Shown here: positions 28,286 through 37,820 of the stretch, piece after piece
How positions within the stretch are numbered: position 1 is the first letter of the stretch
How the letters are laid out: every line of letters begins with the position of its first letter
Origin: Tardiphaga robiniae
Lineage (GTDB): Bacteria; Pseudomonadota; Alphaproteobacteria; Rhizobiales; Xanthobacteraceae
Reading direction: 5' to 3'
Assembly: GCF_001618955.1 (NCBI RefSeq)
Contig: NZ_LVYV01000055.1
Span: 124,001-188,000, forward strand
Length of the DNA stretch: 64,000 bases
Made by a program: the position numbers and the translations under genes
The notes under the pieces: model-generated
Database searches by the model: none
The model's input: only the letters and a program-made list of their open reading frames with translations
What the model was told of the DNA's origin: nothing

Positions 28286-29515
28286 ATGCGCCACTTCGAC
28301 ACACTCGAAAATTGCGATCCGTCGCAGCGCCAGGCCAATCTGTTTTCGCGCCTGCCGGATGTGCTGCGCCACGCGATGCAGGCGCCCGCCTATGCAGAGC
28401 ATCTCAAGGGCATCAATCCCGCTGCGATCGTCAGCCGCGCCGCGCTGGCGCAACTGCCGGTGCTGCGCAAATCCGACCTGCCGGCCCTGCACAAGGCCAG
28501 CCCCCCGTTCGGCGGCTTCGTGTCAGGCGCAACCGGCTCATTCGGCCGGTTGTTCACCTCGCCGGGGCCTATTTTCGAGCCGGAGTCGAAGCAGGCCGAT
28601 CCCTGGCGCGGCGCGCGTGCGCTCTATGCCGCAGGTTTCCGCGCGGGCGACGTGGTGTTGAATACTTTCAGCTATCACCTGACCCCCGGCGGCTTCATCT
28701 TCGACGGCGCCGCGCGGGCGCTAGGCTGCGCGGTGATTCCCGCCGGCCCGGGTAATACCGAACAACAACTCGAACTGATCGAAGCCTATCGTCCATCGGC
28801 CTATAGCGGCACGCCGGATTTTCTGAAGATCCTGCTGGATGCCGCGAAAGCCGCCAAGCGCGACATTTCCTCGATCAAGCGCGCCATGGTGTCCGGCGCG
28901 GCCTTCCCACCCTCGCTGCAGGCCGAGATCGCATCGCGCGGTGTCGAGGCCTATCAGGCCTTCGCCACGGCTGATCTTGGTTTCATCGCCTATGAGAGCA
29001 CCGCCCGCGATGGCCTGATCGTCAATGAGGACCTGATCCTGGAAATCGTAACCCCCGGGACCGGCGAGCCCGTGGCCGAGGGCGATGTCGGCGAGATCGT
29101 GGTGACGTCGCTGGATCCGCACCACCCGTGGATCCGGCTGGCGCTGGGCGACCTGACGGCCGCCCTGCCCGGCCCCAGCGCCTGCGGCCGGAGCAATATG
29201 CGCATCCGGGGCTGGATGGGCCGCGCCGACCAGGCCACCAAGGTCAAGGGCATGTTCGTGCGGCCCGAACAGGTCGCCGAAATCGGCAAGCGGCACCCGG
29301 AACTCGGCCGGCTACGGCTGGTGGTGTCCAGGGACGGCGAGAATGACGCCATGGTGCTGAAAGCCGAAGCGGCAGCCCAGGACAAGCCCGGCCTGCAGGA
29401 GGCCGTCACGGCCACGCTCAGGGCCGTCAGCAAGCTCGGTGGGGCCGTGGAGCTGGTGGCGCCGGCCTCGCTGCCTAATGACGGCAAGATCATCGCGGAC
29501 GAGCGCGGGAACTGA
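28286..29515 (+). CDS. Phenylacetate-CoA ligase (PaaK)-like AMP-binding protein, 409 aa
   Basis: This is an ANL-family CoA ligase of the PaaK branch, smaller than the FadD-like enzyme. Visible elements are FVSGATGSFGRLFTSPGPIF (nucleotide-binding loop region), LNTFSYHLTPGGFIFDGAAR, YSGTPDFLKILLDAA and the C-terminal WMGRADQATKVKGMFVRPEQ hinge with the gating motif. PaaK proteins activate aryl-acetates or related aromatic acids. Its presence near a Liv-type importer supports uptake and activation of an aromatic acid, but the real substrate is unknown. Start ATG 28286. Confidence 0.87.
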   Translation: MRHFDTLENCDPSQRQANLFSRLPDVLRHAMQAPAYAEHLKGINPAAIVSRAALAQLPVLRKSDLPALHKASPPFGGFVSGATGSFGRLFTSPGPIFEPESKQADPWRGARALYAAGFRAGDVVLNTFSYHLTPGGFIFDGAARALGCAVIPAGPGNTEQQLELIEAYRPSAYSGTPDFLKILLDAAKAAKRDISSIKRAMVSGAAFPPSLQAEIASRGVEAYQAFATADLGFIAYESTARDGLIVNEDLILEIVTPGTGEPVAEGDVGEIVVTSLDPHHPWIRLALGDLTAALPGPSACGRSNMRIRGWMGRADQATKVKGMFVRPEQVAEIGKRHPELGRLRLVVSRDGENDAMVLKAEAAAQDKPGLQEAVTATLRAVSKLGGAVELVAPASLPNDGKIIADERGN

Positions 29516-29613
29516 CGCCACGGGCGGTTTCGACTGTGGCCGGCGGTACTATGGTTCCACGCTGAAATTCAGGTATAGGGAGCAACGATTGCCCCGAATA
29601 CCGAAAGCCGCCG

Positions 29614-30522
29614 ATGTCAGATTTCAAGCTCCCGCCCGTTCTGCTCGACAACGCCACGCGCGCAGACATGACGGTCAGCTGCCGCGACTGTGACGTCATC
29701 CCGAAAGTGCCGGATGCGGGCAAGGTCGTGTCGCTGGACGGCAATCAGGTGCAGATCATGCACAACGGCGTGCGGGTGGTCGCGGGCGGCTATTACGGCG
29801 ACTGGATGACCGGCATCATCGAACGACTGCAGGGTCATCACGAACCGCAGGAGGAAGTGACCTTCCACGAAATTCTCAAACATGTACCACCGCACGCAAC
29901 GATGCTCGAGCTCGGCGGTTTCTGGTCATACTACTCGTTGTGGTTCAAGTCGCAGCACGGCGACCTCCGGCAGGCCTATGTGGTCGAACCCGATCCCAAC
30001 CACATCGCCATTGGCCGAGCCAATGCCACGCTTAATCAACGCGACATTACCTTCGTGCAGGCCTGCGTCGGCGGCGAGCCGATCAAGGCCCTGACGTTCA
30101 AGACCGAGTCCGCGGGCGACATCCGCATTCCGCAGATTTCGGTTCCCGGCTTCTTGCGCGATCATCGGATCTCGCAGCTTCAGGTCCTGCATTGCGATAC
30201 CCAGGGAATGGAAACCGAGATTATCCGTTCGTGCGAAGCGCTGTTCCGCAACAGGACCATCCGGTTTGGAATTTTCTCGACCCATCATCATGAGATCAGC
30301 GGCGATCCGCTCACCCATCAGCGCTGTCTTGCGATGCTGCAGGATTTCGGGGGGCGCATTCTGGTCGAGCACGATGTTCACGAAAGCTTCAGCGGCGATG
30401 GGTTGATCGCGGCCTATTTCGGCACCGAACCGCTCCACTGGACCGCGCCGCCGATCAGCCGTAACCGCTATTCAAGCAGCCTGTTCCGCAACCCTCTCTA
30501 CGATCTCGCCGCCCGTCCGTGA
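29614..30522 (+). CDS. FkbM family methyltransferase, 302 aa
   Basis: This is a SAM-dependent O-methyltransferase of the FkbM type, often acting on sugars in polysaccharide loci. Motif I is the degenerate ATMLELGGFWSYYSLWF (usual ExGxxxGxxS/T), followed by AYVVEPDPNHIAIGRAN as motif II and VLHCDTQGMETEII as the post-IV acidic motif (DxxGxE). A ~90-residue N-terminal extension precedes the catalytic domain. It marks the left end of the polysaccharide locus and lies 94 bp upstream of a GtrA gene on the same strand. Confidence 0.85.
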   Translation: MSDFKLPPVLLDNATRADMTVSCRDCDVIPKVPDAGKVVSLDGNQVQIMHNGVRVVAGGYYGDWMTGIIERLQGHHEPQEEVTFHEILKHVPPHATMLELGGFWSYYSLWFKSQHGDLRQAYVVEPDPNHIAIGRANATLNQRDITFVQACVGGEPIKALTFKTESAGDIRIPQISVPGFLRDHRISQLQVLHCDTQGMETEIIRSCEALFRNRTIRFGIFSTHHHEISGDPLTHQRCLAMLQDFGGRILVEHDVHESFSGDGLIAAYFGTEPLHWTAPPISRNRYSSSLFRNPLYDLAARP

Positions 30523-30616
30523 CGTTGACGGCCGGCCGGCTGCGGAAAAAGCGGACACCGGCGGACGTTGCTGCTATGGACATGCCGATGTCATATCGCA
30601 AGCACTGCCACCTCTG

Positions 30617-31063
30617 ATGAAACTGTTTCTGCAACGGCACTTCGGCGCATGGGCCACGGGCCCCACCGCTGTCAAGATCATGGCTTTCGGCGTGATCGGC
30701 CTCGGCAATACCGTCATCGACCTGGCGGTCTTCACCTTCGGCTATCAGGTGCTCGGACTGCCGCTCGTCCCGGCCAATGTGCTAGCATGGCTCATCGCGG
30801 TGTCCGGTTCTTACGTGATGAACACCATGGTCACGTTCCGCGCCGAATCCGGCCGCGTGCTCAGGCGCAAGGACTACTTCAGATTCGTCGCGTCGGGCAT
30901 TCTCGGCGTGATAGCGACCACGACGACGCTGGTGGTGCTGTCGAACTTCATCCCCGTCTATGCCGCCAAGCTGGCATCGATCCTCGCCGGCTTCATCGTC
31001 AATTTCACGATGTCGCATTTCGTGGTGTTCCGGCCAAAGCCACCCACGGGCATCATGGACTGA
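30617..31063 (+). CDS. GtrA family membrane protein, 148 aa
   Basis: This is a small four-helix membrane protein of the GtrA family, thought to flip undecaprenyl-phosphate-linked sugars to the periplasm. Features: KIMAFGVIGLGNTVIDLAVF, LAWLIAVSGSYVMNTMVTFR and the C-terminal LAGFIVNFTMSHFVVFRP. These match the FxxxGxxxxxxxxxxF and NFxxxxxxVF patterns of the family. It converges with the AGE-type gene (2 bp gap between stops). It is the first of two GtrA genes here; no GtrB partner adjoins it. Confidence 0.88.
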   Translation: MKLFLQRHFGAWATGPTAVKIMAFGVIGLGNTVIDLAVFTFGYQVLGLPLVPANVLAWLIAVSGSYVMNTMVTFRAESGRVLRRKDYFRFVASGILGVIATTTTLVVLSNFIPVYAAKLASILAGFIVNFTMSHFVVFRPKPPTGIMD

Positions 31064-31065
31064 CT

Positions 31066-32223
31066 TCATGCGCCGAGCACGCGATCGGCCTCCGCGATAG
31101 CGCACAGCACGTGATAAAACGTCGACGCCGGGATCGCATCGACAAGAGAGCGCCCCCCGGCGTCGAAGCGATCGTACCATCCACCGGCCACCGGATGCTG
31201 CAGATAGTGATGATCCAGCCGCACCAGCGCGGCGCGCGCCTCGTCGGCAGCGCCAGCCTGCCCTGCTTCCGCCTGTGCAATCCAGGCCTTGGCGATCTCG
31301 GTCTGCGGCCAGCATCGTCGCGTCGACTTGACGATGTTTCCTTCGGCATCGCCTTCATCAACGAGGCAGCCGGTCCCATCGCGATAGCGTAACGCCGACT
31401 CCAGCAGCAAAGCGCGGTGCTTCGACGTCGGGCAGCCTGTAATGCGCTCGAAACCCTTCAGCAGCCAGACCCATTCCGCCTGATGGCCCGGCTCGACGCT
31501 GACCGGCTCGATCCGTGACCAGTCCTGCTCGAAATACTCGCCGAGCACCCGCTTCTGCCCGTCATAAAGACTGCTGACGAATAGTCCGAACAGGTCGCCG
31601 GCACGGGCCTGAAACGCCTGATCATGCGTCGCGTCGAACGTCGCGATCAGCGCCTCGAAGACATGCATCTGCGGGTTCTGCCGGCGCGGTGTACTAGTCG
31701 GCACGCCTTCCGAATAGCCACCGTCGGGCGAACGCAGATGGATATCAAAAAAACCAATGAGCGAATCGATTTCGGAACGCACCTGCGCGTCATGATCGAG
31801 CTGATAGAGGGCCGCCAAGGCGAGCAAGACGAAGGCATGGTCATAGGTGTCGCGAAGCGGGTTCAGCACGGCCCCGTCAGACGCGAGGATATGTACGAAG
31901 CCCGGCCTGCCATCTGGCGCCTTGGCCTTCGACAACATGTAGTCAAGCCCCTTGAGCGCGATTTCGCCGCCTTGCGGGTACCAGCCGAGCTGCGCAGCTT
32001 TGGCGAAACAATAAATCTGCCGCGCTTGCACGCGAACGCGACGGGGGGCAGCAAGATCGGCATTCCCCTGCGCATCGAGCTTCTCAACAAACCCGCCTAC
32101 CCGCGAGTCCCAGCCCTCACTGGACCACAGCGGCAACGCATCCGCTATCATCCTGGATTTCAATATACCGACGATGTCGTCTGTGCCCGTCTTCGGCTCC
32201 GCCACATTGTCACGCTCGACCAT
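31066..32223 (-). CDS. AGE-family sugar epimerase/isomerase (mannose-6-P isomerase-like)
   Basis: This is an (alpha/alpha)6-barrel enzyme of the N-acylglucosamine 2-epimerase family, 385 residues. Family motifs are all present: PRRVRVQARQIYCFAKA, RDTYDHAFVLLALAALY, RRQNPQMHVFEALIA, VEPGHQAEWVWLLKG, RRCWPQTEIAKAWI and PASTFYHVLCAI, with the catalytic His residues in GHQAEW and STFYH. Members of this subgroup interconvert fructose, mannose and glucose or their 6-phosphates, so a role supplying mannose-6-P for the GDP-mannose-derived sugars of the locus is reasonable. It is monocistronic and divergent from the gmd-like gene. Confidence 0.87.
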   Translation of the reverse strand: MVERDNVAEPKTGTDDIVGILKSRMIADALPLWSSEGWDSRVGGFVEKLDAQGNADLAAPRRVRVQARQIYCFAKAAQLGWYPQGGEIALKGLDYMLSKAKAPDGRPGFVHILASDGAVLNPLRDTYDHAFVLLALAALYQLDHDAQVRSEIDSLIGFFDIHLRSPDGGYSEGVPTSTPRRQNPQMHVFEALIATFDATHDQAFQARAGDLFGLFVSSLYDGQKRVLGEYFEQDWSRIEPVSVEPGHQAEWVWLLKGFERITGCPTSKHRALLLESALRYRDGTGCLVDEGDAEGNIVKSTRRCWPQTEIAKAWIAQAEAGQAGAADEARAALVRLDHHYLQHPVAGGWYDRFDAGGRSLVDAIPASTFYHVLCAIAEADRVLGA

Positions 32224-32480
32224 TGCAAACCTTGAATCTGTCCATCGCCCCTAGCGCCACGATCATACCAACATAAACGAAGGCTTGCTCCCAATACGAC
32301 GCATTGACGGCTGAAGCGATGGCCGACCTGCAATTCGCTTGCCGCATAACCTGATTACACGGCGCCGGCGCCGAAAAAAATCAACAATTTCAGCGCTGTT
32401 CTCGATGTCTGCCGGGAAGAACCTTGAAAATCACCATGACGTACCTTAAGACTAGCCAACGAATGATGGTTGAGGATCAC

Positions 32481-33503
32481 GTGAGAAAGCGCGCATTGGT
32501 CACAGGGGGCGCGGGCCAAGACGGGTGGTATCTCATCAACCTCCTGCTCGCGCACGGATATGACGTTTTTGCCCAATCCAGGCATGCCGTCGATTCAGAA
32601 ATACACGGTGACCGCGTTCACTGGCACATCGGCAACCTGACCGACGAGGCCTTTTTGAGGAACCTGCTCGTCACAGCGGCGCCGGATGAAATCTACAATC
32701 TGGCAGCAGTGTCGAGGCCCTCGATCTCCTGGGACATTCCGATCGAGACGGCCTTGTTGAATTCCCTGGTGCCGCACCGCATCTGCGAATTCATTCGCCG
32801 CGAGGCGCCAACCTGCCGCCTGTTTCAGGCATCGTCATCGGAAATTTATGGCGACACGCGGGCCGAAGTTCAGGACGAGGACACGCGTGCCAATCCGGGA
32901 TCGCCATACGGCATCTCGAAGGCCTATGCACATCAGATCGTCGGTGCCTATCGCCGGCAATATGGTTTGCACCTGTCGTGCGGCATCCTCTTCAACCATG
33001 AAAGCCCGCGACGACCGCTCAATTTTGTGTCCCAGAAGATCGCACACGCCGCAGCCGCGGCATCGCTAGGCCTGACCGAAACGCGCGAGCTCGACGAGCG
33101 TGGCAAGCCGATCCTGTTCAATGGCAAGCTCTATCTGGGCGACATCACGGTGCGCCGGGATTTCGGCTTCGCGGGTGACTTCGTCGAGGCGATGCGCCTG
33201 ATCGTGCAGAATGATGCCCCGGCGGATTATGCGGTTGGCAGCGGACAGGCGCATTCCATCGCGGAATTCTGCGAGGTCGCTTTCAAGGTCTGCGGCCTCG
33301 ACTGGAAGAAATACGTTTCAGTCGATGAGACGCTGCTCCGCAAGGTCGACAGCCATTTCACGCAGGCCGACCCGTCCAAATTGAAGGCGAAACTCGGCTG
33401 GCAGCCCAAGGTCGATTTCCTCGGGCTGGTGGAAACGATGGTTCAGGAGCGCGTGCGCATCTTGAAGCTGTCGCAGGCTTCCACAGATGCGACGGGCACC
33501 TGA
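32481..33503 (+). CDS. GDP-mannose 4,6-dehydratase-like SDR (divergent paralogue)
   Basis: This is an extended SDR of the Gmd group. It has the nucleotide site RALVTGGAGQDGWYL, the catalytic triad S/S-E in QASSSEIYG (Ser119-Ser120-Glu121) and Tyr143-xxx-Lys147 in SPYGISKAYA, plus the Gmd segment [16 protein letters not shown]. Canonical Gmd has T-S-E in the first motif (as in the copy at 55315), so the substrate may differ; GDP-mannose or a GDP-heptose are both possible. Start: GTG 32481 is five bases after GAGG and gives MRKRALVTGG, matching the family N-terminus. Upstream in-frame starts are ATG 32466, ATG 32436 and TTG 32424. It leads a four-gene plus-strand operon ending at 36489. Confidence 0.85.
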   Translation: MRKRALVTGGAGQDGWYLINLLLAHGYDVFAQSRHAVDSEIHGDRVHWHIGNLTDEAFLRNLLVTAAPDEIYNLAAVSRPSISWDIPIETALLNSLVPHRICEFIRREAPTCRLFQASSSEIYGDTRAEVQDEDTRANPGSPYGISKAYAHQIVGAYRRQYGLHLSCGILFNHESPRRPLNFVSQKIAHAAAAASLGLTETRELDERGKPILFNGKLYLGDITVRRDFGFAGDFVEAMRLIVQNDAPADYAVGSGQAHSIAEFCEVAFKVCGLDWKKYVSVDETLLRKVDSHFTQADPSKLKAKLGWQPKVDFLGLVETMVQERVRILKLSQASTDATGT

Positions 33504-33563
33504 GCGAGATTGCGTTCAACGGAGCAACCGCGACTTCAACCGGCGAAAAGATCAAATTTCCAG

Positions 33564-34769
33564 ATGCATATCGGTTTCGATATTTCCCAAACAGGATCCG
33601 GCAAGGCGGGCTGCGGATATTTCACGCATGCCATGATTACGGCCATGCTCGCCAGGGCGCCCCAGCATCGCTACGCATTGTATCCAAGCTTCGGAGATTT
33701 CTTCCTCGACGCGAAGATGCCGGCGACAAGCCCCTATCAGGGACCGAACGTGCATTATGGGCAGCGTCACGTCACGATGGACGGTACCCGCGGCTACTGG
33801 AGCCAAAGCAACCTCGAAGCCGTGCTGGGAAATCCCGACATCATCCACTCCAATAATTTCTGGACCCCGCTCCAGATCTCATCCAGCCGGCTGATCTATA
33901 CCCTCTACGATGCAGGCTTTGTCGTTGATCCCACGTGGACGACCGAAGGCAACCGGATCGGCTGCTTCGATGGTATCTTTCGGGCGGCGGTGGCCGCGGA
34001 CTGGGTCGTCGCGATCTCTGAATACACGCGGTCTCACTATCTGAAGACGTTCCCGCACTTCCCGAGCGAGCGGGTGCGGGTCGTATACCCCTGCTCACGC
34101 TTCACCGATTGTGAACAGCAAGGTACGGCACCCAAGTCCCTGAAAGATCTTGATGCGAAGGCATTCTGGCTCAGCGTCGGCACCATCGAGCCGCGTAAGA
34201 ACCAGCGCATGCTGATGCTCGCCTACAAGCGATATCTCGACGCCGGCGGTCGGCCGATGCCGCTCGTGCTTGCCGGCGGCAAGGGCTGGCTGATGGAAGA
34301 CTTCAAGGATTATGTGGCCGAACTGGGTCTCTCGGATCAGGTCATCCTCACCGGCTACGTCTCCGACGAGGAACTGATCTGGCTATATCGCAATTGCTAC
34401 GCCAGCCTTTACCCTTCGGTATTTGAAGGGTTCGGACTGCCTGTGCTGGAGGGCATGCAGTTCGGCGCGGCCACGATGTGCTCGAATACGACATCGATGC
34501 CGGAAGTGGCCGGCGATGCCGCAATTCTGCTATCACCCGATGCCCCCGACGCATGGACGCGGAACATGCTTGAACTGGCGTTGGACGAAGCCAAACGACA
34601 GCAGCTCAGCATGGCCGGCCAGCAACGCGCCAGGCAATTCGACTGGAAGCGCAGTGCCGAAGCCATGCTGGAGATTTATGACCTTGCGCTGCGATCGCCA
34701 AAGCGCAGCAATATGGCAAACACGACGTCCCCCAAGAGCGGTCACGCTCAACTTGAGAACCACGACTGA
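33564..34769 (+). CDS. GT4-type glycosyltransferase, 401 aa
   Basis: This is a retaining GT-B glycosyltransferase. Its C-terminal half has [38 protein letters not shown] and the donor-binding ExFGxPxxE motif [16 protein letters not shown], followed by [15 protein letters not shown]. These are typical of mannosyl- or fucosyl-transferases in GDP-sugar loci, in line with the fcl gene that follows with a one-base overlap. ATG 33564 ([16 protein letters not shown]) is chosen over a TTG at 33510. Acceptor and donor are not known. Confidence 0.9.
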   Translation: MHIGFDISQTGSGKAGCGYFTHAMITAMLARAPQHRYALYPSFGDFFLDAKMPATSPYQGPNVHYGQRHVTMDGTRGYWSQSNLEAVLGNPDIIHSNNFWTPLQISSSRLIYTLYDAGFVVDPTWTTEGNRIGCFDGIFRAAVAADWVVAISEYTRSHYLKTFPHFPSERVRVVYPCSRFTDCEQQGTAPKSLKDLDAKAFWLSVGTIEPRKNQRMLMLAYKRYLDAGGRPMPLVLAGGKGWLMEDFKDYVAELGLSDQVILTGYVSDEELIWLYRNCYASLYPSVFEGFGLPVLEGMQFGAATMCSNTTSMPEVAGDAAILLSPDAPDAWTRNMLELALDEAKRQQLSMAGQQRARQFDWKRSAEAMLEIYDLALRSPKRSNMANTTSPKSGHAQLENHD

Positions 34770-35728
34770 TGTCCAGAAACGACAGGATTTTTGTTGCCGG
34801 CCACCGCGGAATGGTCGGCTCGGCAATCGTCCGTAAACTCAAAGAGCACGACTATACCAACATCGTGACGCGCGAGCGGCATGAACTGGATCTTGTTCAG
34901 CAGGCCGAGGTCAGAGCGTTCTTTGCGGACGAACAGATTGATCAGGTTTATATGGCGGCGGCGAAGGTCGGCGGCATCATGGCTAACAACACCTATCCGG
35001 CCGAGTTCATCTATCAAAACCTGATGGTCGAAGCCAACATGATCCACGAGGCCTGGAATGCGGGCGTGAAGCGCCTGCTGTTTCTCGGCTCGAGCTGCAT
35101 CTATCCGCGCCTGGCGCCGCAACCGATGGCTGAGGATAGCCTGCTCACCGGCGTGCTAGAGCCGACCAACGAGCCTTATGCGATCGCCAAGATCGCCGGC
35201 ATCAAGCTCAGCGAATCCTACAACCGCCAATACGGCACCGACTATCGTAGCGTGATGCCCACTAATCTGTATGGGCAAGGCGACAACTACGATGCCGAGA
35301 AGAGCCACGTCATTCCCGGTCTGCTCCGCCGCTTTCACGAGGCCAAGGAGAGCAACGCCCCGGAGGTCGTGATCTGGGGCACAGGCACGCCGAAGCGTGA
35401 GTTCCTCTATGTCGATGACATGGCCGAAGCCTGCGTCCATGTCATGGAGCTGGATTCCGAAATTTATGACCACAACACCGAGCCGATGCTCTCGCATATC
35501 AATGTCGGGACTGGCGAAGACCTCTCGATCCGCGACCTGGCCGTGACCATTGGAGAGGTCGTGGGCTACAGCGGACGTATCGTCTTCGACACGACGAAGC
35601 CCGACGGCACGCCGCGCAAGCTGATGGACGTGAAACGGCTGCACGGCCTCGGTTGGCGCGCGCGGATCGGACTGCGTGAGGGTCTGGCGCTGGCCTATGC
35701 GGACTTCTTGAGAAGCACGCGACGCTGA
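34769..35728 (+). CDS. fcl: GDP-L-fucose synthase
   Basis: Fcl epimerises and reduces GDP-4-keto-6-deoxy-D-mannose to GDP-L-fucose with NADPH. The sequence has [19 protein letters not shown], the [18 protein letters not shown] motif, catalytic Ser in LGSSCIYP and Tyr-xxx-Lys in [18 protein letters not shown]. All are diagnostic of this enzyme rather than a generic epimerase. 319 residues is normal. Together with gmd at 55315 it makes a complete route from GDP-mannose to GDP-L-fucose. It is translationally coupled on both sides (one-base overlaps). Confidence 0.95.
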   Translation: MSRNDRIFVAGHRGMVGSAIVRKLKEHDYTNIVTRERHELDLVQQAEVRAFFADEQIDQVYMAAAKVGGIMANNTYPAEFIYQNLMVEANMIHEAWNAGVKRLLFLGSSCIYPRLAPQPMAEDSLLTGVLEPTNEPYAIAKIAGIKLSESYNRQYGTDYRSVMPTNLYGQGDNYDAEKSHVIPGLLRRFHEAKESNAPEVVIWGTGTPKREFLYVDDMAEACVHVMELDSEIYDHNTEPMLSHINVGTGEDLSIRDLAVTIGEVVGYSGRIVFDTTKPDGTPRKLMDVKRLHGLGWRARIGLREGLALAYADFLRSTRR

Positions 35729-36489
35729 TGGCCGCATTGCCTGTCGTCACCATCGCGGTCCCCTCCTACAATCAAGGCCGTTTCCTCGACGCCGCGCTGA
35801 CCTCGATCTTCGAACAAGACGTGCCGGTCGAGGTGTATGTCGCCGACGGCGGCTCGACCGACGACTCCGTCGATGTCATCCGCCGATACGAAGGCAGGCT
35901 CGCTGGCTGGCGCAGTCACCCCGACCAAGGACAGGCAGCAGCCATCAATGAAGGCATCGCCAAGGGCAGCGCGCCCTATGTCGCCTGGTTGAACAGCGAC
36001 GACCAGCTGGAGCCGGGTGGCCTGAAACGGCTGCTGCAGGCATTGGAGCAAGCTCCAAAGGCCCCGGTCGCCTACGGCAAGGTCTGGAACTACATCGAGA
36101 GCAACGGCAGTAAGAAGCCGATCTGGGTCGAGCCGTTCAGCGAGCGCCGCCTCGCCCTGCGCTGTATCGTGTCGCAGCCGGGAACCCTGATGCGGCGCGC
36201 GGCCTGGGACGCGGTCAGCGGCCTTGATGGCAGCCTGCGGATGGCGATGGACTATGACCTGTGGTGGCGACTGTACAGGGAGTTCGCACCGTTCGCCTTC
36301 GTCGACGAATTCGTCGCCGTCAATCGCGATCACTTGGAAACCAAGACCAATACCCAGCGCGTACTGCACTACCGGGAGGCTATGGCCATCGTGCGCAAGT
36401 ATCACGGCCGCGTGCCGCTGAAATGGTGGCTCGCCCAGCCTTATGCCGTGTGGCTGAAGGCGCTGGCCAACCGCGTCAAGCAGACCTGA
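35728..36489 (+). CDS. Family 2 glycosyltransferase, 253 aa
   Basis: This is an inverting GT-A glycosyltransferase: VTIAVPSYNQGRFLDAALTS at the start, VADGGSTDDSVDVI and the metal-binding region APYVAWLNSDDQLEPGGL (SDD), then FSERRLALRCIVSQPGTLMR and LRMAMDYDLWWRL. It is the closest relative in this window of the GT2 at 54308 (same PSYNQG...DGGSTDD and LNSDD blocks). It is the last gene of the 32481-36489 operon, 21 bp before a strong terminator. Confidence 0.9.
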   Translation: MAALPVVTIAVPSYNQGRFLDAALTSIFEQDVPVEVYVADGGSTDDSVDVIRRYEGRLAGWRSHPDQGQAAAINEGIAKGSAPYVAWLNSDDQLEPGGLKRLLQALEQAPKAPVAYGKVWNYIESNGSKKPIWVEPFSERRLALRCIVSQPGTLMRRAAWDAVSGLDGSLRMAMDYDLWWRLYREFAPFAFVDEFVAVNRDHLETKTNTQRVLHYREAMAIVRKYHGRVPLKWWLAQPYAVWLKALANRVKQT

Positions 36490-36510
36490 ACTCGACGATC
36501 ACACCGGCAG

Positions 36511-36550
36511 AAAAAGCCCCGGCTCTGCTGAGCAGAGCCGGGGCTTTTTT
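36511..36550. terminator. Strong bidirectional rho-independent terminator
   Basis: AAAAAGCCCCGGCTCTGCT and AGCAGAGCCGGGGCTTTTTT form a near-perfect stem of about 14 GC-rich base pairs with a short loop, flanked by A5 on the left and T6 on the right. It therefore terminates in both directions. It serves the plus-strand glycosyltransferase operon and the convergent minus-strand heptose operon. Confidence 0.93.
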
Positions 36551-36568
36551 ATCGTGCGCGATAAATAA

Positions 36569-37285
36569 TTAGAGCTTGAAGCCCGCCGCGATCGCGTCAT
36601 CGGCGAACATCTTGACAGTCTCGAGCGAGTAATCATCGAGGTTCTTGCCGACCAGCGACAGCTTCTTGAGGATGTCATTGGTCACGGTGATGACGTGGCA
36701 GCCAATCGAATCTGCGTGGAAGATGTTCAGCAATTCGCGCGGGCTCGCCCAGATTAGCTCCGATGCCGGCGCCACCTTCAACAGCTCGACAGCCGCAGCC
36801 ATCATGGCCAACGGGTCCTGACCGGTGTCCGCGACACGGCCAGCAAAGACCGACACATAGCTCGGCACGTTCGGATCCAGTGCGGCAACGACATCACGCA
36901 CTTGGGTCAGGGTCATCAGCGCGGTGACGTTTAGCTTCACCTTCTTCGCCGCAAGCTTCTCGATCAGCTTGTAGCTTGTCTCGCGCTTGGTGTTCATCAC
37001 CGGAATCTTGACGTAGACGTTTTCGCCCCAGCTGGCGATTTCCAATGCCTGACGCTCCATGTCGGCGAATTCATCCGAAAACACTTCGAGCGAGATCGGT
37101 CGATCCGGAATGGCCTTCAGGATGTCGAGCGAGAACGCCTTGTAATCCGTGATCCCTTCCTTGCGCATCAGGGTGGGGTTGGTGGTCAGGCCCTTCACGA
37201 AAGGCTTGGCGTACATTTCCAGCATGCCGGCCTTGTTGGCACCGTCAGCGAAAATTTTGACGGTCAGATCCTCAACTTTTTTCAT
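36569..37285 (-). CDS. Transaldolase-family protein, 238 aa
   Basis: This is a TIM-barrel class I aldolase of the small transaldolase/fructose-6-phosphate aldolase type. The Schiff-base Lys is K93 in ENVYVKIPV; other motifs are VKGLTTNPTLM, KVKLNVTALMTLTQV and PSYVSVFAGRVADTGQDP. Such enzymes transfer or release dihydroxyacetone units and can make or consume sedoheptulose-7-phosphate, the GmhA substrate. It is the last gene of the heptose operon and overlaps gmhB by 14 bp, so a dedicated role in this pathway is likelier than central metabolism. Whether it supplies S7P or extends a sugar by three carbons is open. Confidence 0.88.
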   Translation of the reverse strand: MKKVEDLTVKIFADGANKAGMLEMYAKPFVKGLTTNPTLMRKEGITDYKAFSLDILKAIPDRPISLEVFSDEFADMERQALEIASWGENVYVKIPVMNTKRETSYKLIEKLAAKKVKLNVTALMTLTQVRDVVAALDPNVPSYVSVFAGRVADTGQDPLAMMAAAVELLKVAPASELIWASPRELLNIFHADSIGCHVITVTNDILKKLSLVGKNLDDYSLETVKMFADDAIAAGFKL

Positions 37286-37820
37286 GTTCGTTCTCGCTCT
37301 CTATGATTTCTAGCGCTTCGTGTGTCGTTAAAACCTTGTGGTCGTAATTGGTGGGCGCGGCTTCGCGGTAACCGCGATCAACAAAGATGGTGCGGCTTCC
37401 CGCTGCGATACCTGCTTCGACATCGCCGCGCCGGTCGCCAATCATGTAACTGCGTGCCAAATCGACATTGAACTCCGCAGCGCCTGCCAGAAGCATTCCG
37501 GGCCGCGGCTTTCGGCAATCACAGCCATCGCCGTTGTCGTGGAAGCAGACGAAGAACTTGTCGATCGCGGGAATTTCCCGCGCAATCGCCGCGTTAATCC
37601 CCTCAACGGTGGATTTCGGCGTCGTACCGCGCGCAACGTCCGGCTGGTTCGTCACCACGATCAGGGCGAACCCGCGATCCTTCAGGCGCTGCAGAGGCTC
37701 TCGAAGTCCGCCATAGATCTTGAGATCCTCAACCCGTGCCGGAGGGTAGGATTTTCCCTCGCGAACCACCGGATGATTCAGCACGCCGTCACGATCGAGG
37801 AAGATCGCCCGTGACTTCAT
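37272..37820 (-). CDS. gmhB: D,D-heptose 1,7-bisphosphate phosphatase (GmhB type)
   Basis: GmhB removes the 7-phosphate from D-glycero-D-manno-heptose 1,7-bisphosphate. This is a 182-residue HAD phosphatase with the nucleophile motif AIFLDRDGVLN (Asp9, Asp11), VVTNQPDVARG as motif II, the GmhB zinc site C92-x-H94 ... C100-x-C102 (CFHDNGDGCDCRKPRPG) and MIGDRRGDVEAG as motif IV. The frame extends to 37904, but ATG 37820 overlaps the upstream gmhA stop by 4 bp and begins right before motif I. Confidence 0.92.
   Translation of the reverse strand: MKSRAIFLDRDGVLNHPVVREGKSYPPARVEDLKIYGGLREPLQRLKDRGFALIVVTNQPDVARGTTPKSTVEGINAAIAREIPAIDKFFVCFHDNGDGCDCRKPRPGMLLAGAAEFNVDLARSYMIGDRRGDVEAGIAAGSRTIFVDRGYREAAPTNYDHKVLTTHEALEIIESENEHEKS

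Noticed and set aside
32361-32380. GGCGCCGGCGCC palindrome followed by an A-run as a terminator
   Set aside because: It lies in the divergent promoter region between the AGE gene and the gmd-like gene, where no transcript needs to end, and the stem has no proper loop.
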